Shown here in pieces: positions 27,301 to 32,472 of a stretch of DNA of 32,472 nucleotides (within the stretch, counting starts at the first letter, position 1; each line of letters opens with the position of its first letter). The position numbers were made by a program, and so were the translations under genes. This DNA comes from Verrucomicrobiota bacterium. GTDB lineage: Bacteria > Verrucomicrobiota > Verrucomicrobiia > Limisphaerales > JAFGQR01. The notes beneath the pieces are model-generated. The model did no database searches. It had not been told where the DNA came from and saw nothing but the letters and a program-made list of their open reading frames with translations. Where the stretch lies: contig JAFGQR010000026.1 of assembly GCA_016935555.1 (NCBI GenBank), positions 1 to 32,472 on the forward strand, given 5' to 3'.

Positions 27301-30300
27301 CTGGACCAGCAACGCGCCCCCCGGCACCGTGTTCTACGTGGGCGTCAAGGCCGAAGACCAGCAGGCGGCCGAATACGCGCTCGTCGCCGGCCTGTTCGAC
27401 TCGCCCGAAAGCGGCGGCATGGGCGACCAGCCCACCGACCTCGAGGGCTATGCGGTCGACATCCCCGACGGCAGCCCGGACGAGCCGAATGCGGGCATGG
27501 TGATTGTGCTGAACCCGTATCCGATGACGATTCAGAACGTGGTGGTGACCACGGAACTGACCCACGAGTTCGGCGGCGACCTCTACGGCCAACTCACCCA
27601 CGAGGCCAACGAAGCCGTGTTGAACAATCACCGCGGCTTCACGGGCACCAACGTCGTCTTCCTCTGGGACGACAGCGAATCGCTCGAGGTGCCCGGCAGC
27701 CTGCCTTCGGACGGACCCCCGACGCTGCGCAACTTCGCCGGCGAGGAGGGGCAGGGCGTCTGGGTGCTGACCATGGTGGACAACTCCCCGTCCGCCACCG
27801 GCCGGGTCGAGCGCCTCCTCATCCAGATCGACCCCATGCCGCCCCTCGAGCATTTCCGCAACGGGTTCGGCTACACCGCCAGCGGCACCATCCCGGCCGC
27901 CGGCTGGGACCGCTACACCGTGGACGTGCCCGCCGACGCCACCAACCTCACCGTCTGCCTCATGCCCGACAATGGGCCGCTCGGCCTCTACCTCCGCTTT
28001 GAGCAGGACCCGACCACCAACACCTGGGACCACCACGCGCTCGTCGATCCGGGCCGGGGCTGCATCACCGTGGTCAAATACGACTCGCCCCCGCTCCGCC
28101 AGGGCCGCTACTTCATCGGCATCCACAACCCCAATGTCATCCCCGTCAACTACCAGCTCACCGTCCGCGTCGAACGCGACCTGCGTCCCAGCCTCGCCAC
28201 CACCTACCGGTCCTCGGGCCCGACCCAGCTGCTGGACGCGGCCATGACCAACTCGGCCATCCACGTGCCCGAGGACGAACAGATCGCCAGCGTGCAGGTT
28301 GGCGTGCGCCTCGATCATGCCCGCGCCTCCGACCTGGCGCTCTACCTCGTCAGCCCCCGGGGCACCCGGCTGCTGCTCTCCGAAAACCGCGGCGGCCTCA
28401 GCGCGGACGGCTACGGCTTCAGCTCGATTTCGAGCAACACGTTCGCCGCTTCCGAAGCGTGCGTCACGGGCTGCAACGTGCCCAAGACCAACGTCGTCGC
28501 CACGTCGTTCACCGAGGGCATCCTCACGATCGACTTCGAGTTCTACGACGTGCCCGACCGGATGACGATCTACCACGACGGCGGGCTGATCTTCGACAGC
28601 GGCGTCATTTCGGGCAACGGCACCATCGAGGTGCCTTTCGGCCCCGGTCTCTCGACCAACCTGCTCATCGTCATGAATGAACAGGGCGACTCGATCGACG
28701 GCACCTGGTGGAACTACACCGGCCTCGCCGTCAGCGGCCGCTACATCTATACCACCTTCACCGAAAACACCAACCTCACCTCCACCCCCATCAAGTTCGG
28801 CATCCCCCCCTTCACCAACAACGTCCTCATGACCAACCTCAACGTGCCCACCCCCGTCAGCCGCTTCGAAACGGCCGGACCCGGCCCTTACCCCGCGGGC
28901 ACGACCTTCGACGGCTGGACCGTCGATGCCGGCCAGGTCGAGGTCGTCGCCGATCCCCCCTGGGCCGCAGACGGCCTCCAGTTCCTCGCCCTCGCCCACG
29001 GCAGCGTCTCCCGCAGCCTCCCCACCGTCCCCGGCGCCGCCTACCGCCTCACCTACGCCGCCCGCGATCCGGGCATCGCCGGCTGGTGGCCGGCGGAGGG
29101 CACGCCGGACGACCTCGTCAGTACGAACCACGGCGTGCCGTCCGCTGGGATGCTCTATGCGGCAGGGCTTGTGGGGCAGGCTTTCCAATTCGACGGCGCC
29201 AACGGCCACGTCACGATCCCCGCCGCGGCCGATCTGGACGTCGGGCTGTCCAACGGCCTCACCATCGAGGCTTGGATCAACCCGCTCGACGCGACCGCCG
29301 AACGCCCCCTCGTCGAATGGAACAACGGCGCCGGCGTCATCGGCGCCCATTTGTGGCTCGGGCCCACCAACGGCCTCGGCGCAGGCGGCCCCGGGGCGCT
29401 TTACGCCAACCTGGTCGACACCGCCGGCACCCACCACATCATCGCCTCCGCCCCGGACCTGGTGCGCGTGGGCACCAACGGCCATCCCTACTACCAGCAC
29501 ATCGCCCTGACGTACCATCGGGACACCGGCGAGGCGGTCCTCTATTTGAACGGCGCGCCGGTGTGCACCACCAACCTCGGCGCCTTCACCCCCCAGACCG
29601 CGTTCGATCTCCACCTGGGACACCGCCCCTCCGGCGGGGGCGCGCCTGCGCATTACTGGGGCGACATCGACGAGGTGGCGGTTTACCGGCGGGCGCTGAC
29701 GCGCACGGAGATCGCCGCCATCCACGCGGTGGGCGTGCCCGCGCCCCCCGGCGGCAAATGCACCTTCACCGCCTGCCTGCCCAACGCCACCGTCGCCGTC
29801 CAGAGCGCCCCGCGGACGATCGCCGGTTCGGCCGGGTGGCGGACCAACTCGTTGAACTTCACCGCGTCCGAGACCGCCACCTACCTCGACGCCATGGGCA
29901 AGCCGCTGTCGCTGCTGCTCGACACGTTCGAGTTGACGCCGGTTCGGGCGCCGGCCTTTTACCTTCCGGAGGAGCCGTTGTCGCTGCTGCGGGGCGAGTC
30001 GACGCGCGGGGATTGGACGCTGGAGATCTGGGACACGCGGGTGGGGGCGTATTGGACGAACAACGCGCTGTTGAGCTGGACGCTGCAGTTCAGCATCATC
30101 GAGAGCAATCCCCCGGCGATCCTCCTCAACCACGGCGAGTGTTACACCTTCACCAACCTCGCCACCAATGCCATCGCCTATTTCGTCGTGTCCGTCCCCC
30201 CCGCCGCCTCCTTCGCCACCAACACCCTCCTCTCGCTCACCGGCGGCGGACTCGACTTGTGGTTCAACAAGAGCAGCCTGCCGACCGGGAGCACCGGGGG

Positions 30301-32472
30301 CGACACCAACAGCGGCTTTGTGGGTGGGGGAGGGGACATCCTGCTGTTTGCCCGCACCACCAACGCCCTGGCCATTCTCGAGACGAACCAGACCCGGTTG
30401 ATCGACGTCGGCCCCGGCACCAACTGGGCGTTCGATCCGCCGAGGCTCGAGCGCAGCCAGACGTATTACCTCGCCGTGCGAAACTCCGATCCCACCCAAA
30501 CCAACGATTTCCAGATCTGCCTCCGCTTCGACCGCACCGGCTCGCTCGCGTCCGCGCTGCCGCTCCTGACCAACGGGGTCGGCGCCAGCAACTGCCTCGC
30601 CGCCGGCAGCGACCTCGCCTACTACCAGTTCAACGCCTCCAGCAATGCCGAGAGCGTCCTGTTCGAACTCCTCAACCCGGACGGCAACGTGGACCTCTAC
30701 GTGCGCCGCGGCCCGCCGGTGCCCACCACGACGGATTATCAGCTCGGCAGCACAAATGCCGGCTCCGCGGGGGAATGGCTCCAGGTGCAGGATGTCACCT
30801 TCAACGCCACCGCCGGCACCTGGTACCTCGGCGTCCACAACCACGACACCAACACCGTCTGTTACGCGATCCGCGCCACGGAAACCCTCGGGCACGTCGT
30901 CGTCTGGCTCACCAACGAGGTCCCCCACACCAACCTCCATTGCGTCGCCGCCGGACCTGTTCCCGACGGCATCGACTACTACGGCTTTCATGTCTCCACA
31001 AACGCCGTCTGGGTCAGCTTCGACGTGGCCGACCTCTCGGACGACGTCAACCTCATCCTCAGCTACGAGCGCCCCCTGCCCACACTCGCCGTCCACGATT
31101 ACCTGAGCGACAACCCCGGCACCAACGCCGAGCAGATCCTCCTCCTGACCAACTCGGCCCCGGTCGCGCTCACCAACGGCGACTGGTATCTCGGAGTCGT
31201 CCATGCCGGCCTGACCAACACCGCCACCAATTGCCTCAGTTACCAGGTCCGCGCCACCGAACATACCAACGAGCCGCCCCACGTCACCCCCCTTACCAAC
31301 GCCGTCGCCCTCGCCACCAACCTCGCCCCCGGCGCCACCCTCTACTTCTCGTTCACCGCCTCCAGCAACGCCGTCCAGGCGCATTTCGAACTGCAGCCGT
31401 TCGCCGATGACCTCGACCTGTTCATCAAGCCGGGCCTGCCCCTGCCCGGACCCGGGCTCTTCGCGTATGCCGGCACCAACGCCGGCACCAATGCCGAGTT
31501 CATCGCCGTGGCCACCAACTCGCTTCCGGCCCCGCTGGTCGCTCCCGGCTGGCCTCGGACCAACGACTGGTTCCTGGCCGTGGTAAACACCAGCACCAAC
31601 ACCAACGCCGCCCCGGCCGGATTCGCGGTCCAGGTTACCGAATACGTGCCGGTCACCAACGCCCTCACCAACCTGCTGTTCGTCGCCGAGACCGGCGTCA
31701 CTTACACCAACACGATGTGGACCAACCAGGGCGACTGGAACCTGGGCGGCGACTACTACCTGTTCGACCACACCAACAGCCCGTCCGCATGGGCGCTGTT
31801 CGAGGTGCTATGGAGCGACGCGCCGGTCAGTCTGTATGTGGCGGACCGGACGCTGCTGCCGACCCATGCCACCAACGCCTACTTCAGCGTCAACCCCGAC
31901 CTCCGCGCCGAGCAGGTCTTGGTCGCCACCAACTCGCGGCCCGCCCCCTGGACCAACGGATCCTGGTTCTTTAGCGTCGTCCGCAACCAGCCTCTGGCCA
32001 CCAACCTCACGTATGCCTTCCGCGTCCGGACGTTTCCCGGCGCCCCCGCGGCCTTCCTGGACCTGACCAACGCGGTGCCCGTCACCAATATCACGATCGC
32101 CGCCGGCGACACCTTGTTCTGCCGGTTCCCCGTGTCCAACGCCGCGGTGCAAGCACACTTCGAAGTGCGCGATCTCTCGGCCAACATCGACCTCTACACG
32201 CGCCCCAGCTCCTCCCTGCCCGGCCCCGCCAACTGCGCCTATGCGAGCACCAACACGGGCACGAACGCGGAGTTCATCGCGGTGGCGACCAACTCGGTGC
32301 CGGTGCCGCTGGTGTCGCCGGCTGGCCATGCGACGAACGACTGGTTCCTCGCGCTGGTCAACACGAACGCCCATGCCGTCACCTGCTCGATCCAGGCGAG
32401 CGAGTATGTGCCGGTGGCCGAGACGGTAACCAACCTGTTGTTCAGCGTGCGTGCCGGGGCGGTGTATACGAA
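24395..32472 (+). CDS. Giant KP-43-like subtilase with P, LamG and PPC modules, 3' end missing
   Basis: The frame is open from ATG 24395 to the window edge, about 2692 residues with no stop seen. A membrane or signal helix (about 9-26) and a Pro-rich linker lead to a propeptide-like region (about 145-310). The subtilase triad is Asp329 (NDEG), His359 (GHGTH) and Ser606 (GSSMA), with Asn476 (SAGND) as oxyanion residue. A KP-43-type jelly-roll with RVTLVWTDPPG follows (about 705-850). Then come a first P domain (about 1035-1145), a second P domain whose halves (about 1285-1343 and 1850-1905) are separated by other modules, a DUF642-like region broken by a LamG domain (about 1562-1775), and repeated PPC-like domains to the end. 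A secreted or surface protease is likely; its target is unknown. It has no clear ribosome binding site and is separate from the pilin operon. Confidence 0.9.
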   Translation, partial: MRLSSKTWYAISLLCLAGALYFWWLGNQRARKPGAPPPPPASSPTDTPNSTNAHPPATGAGQPTPPSFRLLSALAPSMPVSAAPSAPPGTGNPPATAPRPAGPSDRLSNTPEPMGRLARRDTAILLGNAALDTARPLALDIPRRLRAREEPGAYVVQSRGPLTDAFRADVGAAGGEIIAYLPNHAYLVRLSAAGAARVAAGGRTQAVLAWEPYYKLEAPLLEAVLGRRPWRDGSLVNVVLFPAGTLPDLGLEVLARDRTPFGPMVTVRASADDLAALARRPEVQTLERHRWRQTANDLTRARLTVATNTATGSNHLGLTGSGVLVNVNDEGVDTGHPDLAPRVYTEPGTGGLATNNPGHGTHVIGTIVSSGVNGPTNAAGTNGGSYRGMASGASVLFMPFAYYTLVDGATNQVQVPDSYLQERAALSNAFISNNSWSYVDNPSYDIHAASFDLAVRDALPGVSNAQPLCLVFSAGNDGGGDTEGTGGSSGTINSPATAKNVITVGAIENRRNLTNQVEVDGTTNAYYLERTDSDNEVTEFSSRGNVGYYEGEGTYGRFKPDVMAPGAMIISTRPRGYAHPDTNIATLDGGLGGSEAAPYGYENGSSMAAAAVSGVLALMQQYFEQEKTLTNSPALMKALLINGARDLKETYDYELRNYINYQGWGLVSLTNSLPEDLTPTPDTPTSLFMADQDPARALATGHTQLWTVTLTSNAQSAPLRVTLVWTDPPGHPSASQVKLVNDLDLVVTEGTNSYVGNNFPLGAAYCAPSDLSSPTNGASLDSLRDVVNNVENVFLEPPLAGAYTIAVIGTHVRVNALMADTNDIVQDFALVVSSDSRTNTGPITVTEGGMSSNVAARVAAMVQLTNGLPFYKQKERVGANPPLTAATNGAVSQWNFYTFEVGPALTNASNAVFVLFHIPYARNLGLARTNEADVDLYVSTDPALTNLSDAVFAGTNLLRGVRRGGYEAVWTSNAPPGTVFYVGVKAEDQQAAEYALVAGLFDSPESGGMGDQPTDLEGYAVDIPDGSPDEPNAGMVIVLNPYPMTIQNVVVTTELTHEFGGDLYGQLTHEANEAVLNNHRGFTGTNVVFLWDDSESLEVPGSLPSDGPPTLRNFAGEEGQGVWVLTMVDNSPSATGRVERLLIQIDPMPPLEHFRNGFGYTASGTIPAAGWDRYTVDVPADATNLTVCLMPDNGPLGLYLRFEQDPTTNTWDHHALVDPGRGCITVVKYDSPPLRQGRYFIGIHNPNVIPVNYQLTVRVERDLRPSLATTYRSSGPTQLLDAAMTNSAIHVPEDEQIASVQVGVRLDHARASDLALYLVSPRGTRLLLSENRGGLSADGYGFSSISSNTFAASEACVTGCNVPKTNVVATSFTEGILTIDFEFYDVPDRMTIYHDGGLIFDSGVISGNGTIEVPFGPGLSTNLLIVMNEQGDSIDGTWWNYTGLAVSGRYIYTTFTENTNLTSTPIKFGIPPFTNNVLMTNLNVPTPVSRFETAGPGPYPAGTTFDGWTVDAGQVEVVADPPWAADGLQFLALAHGSVSRSLPTVPGAAYRLTYAARDPGIAGWWPAEGTPDDLVSTNHGVPSAGMLYAAGLVGQAFQFDGANGHVTIPAAADLDVGLSNGLTIEAWINPLDATAERPLVEWNNGAGVIGAHLWLGPTNGLGAGGPGALYANLVDTAGTHHIIASAPDLVRVGTNGHPYYQHIALTYHRDTGEAVLYLNGAPVCTTNLGAFTPQTAFDLHLGHRPSGGGAPAHYWGDIDEVAVYRRALTRTEIAAIHAVGVPAPPGGKCTFTACLPNATVAVQSAPRTIAGSAGWRTNSLNFTASETATYLDAMGKPLSLLLDTFELTPVRAPAFYLPEEPLSLLRGESTRGDWTLEIWDTRVGAYWTNNALLSWTLQFSIIESNPPAILLNHGECYTFTNLATNAIAYFVVSVPPAASFATNTLLSLTGGGLDLWFNKSSLPTGSTGGDTNSGFVGGGGDILLFARTTNALAILETNQTRLIDVGPGTNWAFDPPRLERSQTYYLAVRNSDPTQTNDFQICLRFDRTGSLASALPLLTNGVGASNCLAAGSDLAYYQFNASSNAESVLFELLNPDGNVDLYVRRGPPVPTTTDYQLGSTNAGSAGEWLQVQDVTFNATAGTWYLGVHNHDTNTVCYAIRATETLGHVVVWLTNEVPHTNLHCVAAGPVPDGIDYYGFHVSTNAVWVSFDVADLSDDVNLILSYERPLPTLAVHDYLSDNPGTNAEQILLLTNSAPVALTNGDWYLGVVHAGLTNTATNCLSYQVRATEHTNEPPHVTPLTNAVALATNLAPGATLYFSFTASSNAVQAHFELQPFADDLDLFIKPGLPLPGPGLFAYAGTNAGTNAEFIAVATNSLPAPLVAPGWPRTNDWFLAVVNTSTNTNAAPAGFAVQVTEYVPVTNALTNLLFVAETGVTYTNTMWTNQGDWNLGGDYYLFDHTNSPSAWALFEVLWSDAPVSLYVADRTLLPTHATNAYFSVNPDLRAEQVLVATNSRPAPWTNGSWFFSVVRNQPLATNLTYAFRVRTFPGAPAAFLDLTNAVPVTNITIAAGDTLFCRFPVSNAAVQAHFEVRDLSANIDLYTRPSSSLPGPANCAYASTNTGTNAEFIAVATNSVPVPLVSPAGHATNDWFLALVNTNAHAVTCSIQASEYVPVAETVTNLLFSVRAGAVYT
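31370..32472 (+). repeat. Duplicated PPC-like module in the protease
   Basis: Residues encoded at 31370-31711 (AVQAHFE, TNAEFIAVATNS, TNDWFLAVVNT, EYVPV, TNLLF) recur at 32144-32472 in the same order and spacing, a 774-bp period. A more divergent related module lies between them. The second copy is still running at the window edge, so further copies may follow. Confidence 0.7.

Noticed and set aside
26507..31771. 1754-residue minus-strand frame
   Set aside because: Antisense to the subtilase; Gly/Val/Asp repeats mirror the Thr-Asn coding bias of the real gene.

Overview
The window is high-GC DNA, most likely from a Verrucomicrobiota bacterium (Pedosphaera/Limisphaera-like lineages). The signs are a cluster of prepilin-type proteins resembling the 'Verru_Chthon' cassette, large secreted Ig, LamG, P-domain and PPC proteins rich in Thr-Asn, weak Shine-Dalgarno use, and an intergenic heptamer repeat array. 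No tRNA, rRNA, CRISPR array or insertion sequence was recognised. The first 81 bases are a pure G run, probably a contig-end artifact, and the last gene runs off the right edge.

Layout: (1) 82-6624, minus strand: an operon-like set of TonB-dependent receptor, Ig/P-domain secreted protein, YfiR-like periplasmic protein and a CHASE8-HAMP histidine kinase truncated by the G run. It looks like a YfiR-gated sensor in which a histidine kinase replaces the usual diguanylate cyclase. (2) 6727-12480, plus strand: leuS, a class V aminotransferase 7 bp behind it, and a secreted DUF5010/GH99-like protein. (3) 12505-15493, minus strand: an Nramp-fold transporter lacking both metal-binding motifs, a 478-bp intergenic region with a 15-unit heptamer array and several hairpins, and a family 4 uracil-DNA glycosylase. 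(4) 15545-16221, plus strand: a BrnT/BrnA-like toxin-antitoxin pair with a strong promoter and a palindromic operator candidate. (5) 16256-24123, plus strand: six tightly packed genes (five pseudopilins and a 1270-aa GspK/PilX-like protein), mostly joined by ATGA overlaps. All but the first have unusually long leaders, Arg-rich in most. (6) 24395 to the end, plus strand: a giant KP-43-like subtilase, at least 2692 residues, with nested P, DUF642-like and LamG modules and PPC-like repeats.

The most interesting candidates are the TonB/Ig/YfiR/kinase signalling operon, the extended pseudopilin cassette with odd leaders, the Nramp-like protein without DPGN or MPH, and the split P domain in the protease. 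Everything was read by eye; no homology search or folding program was run.
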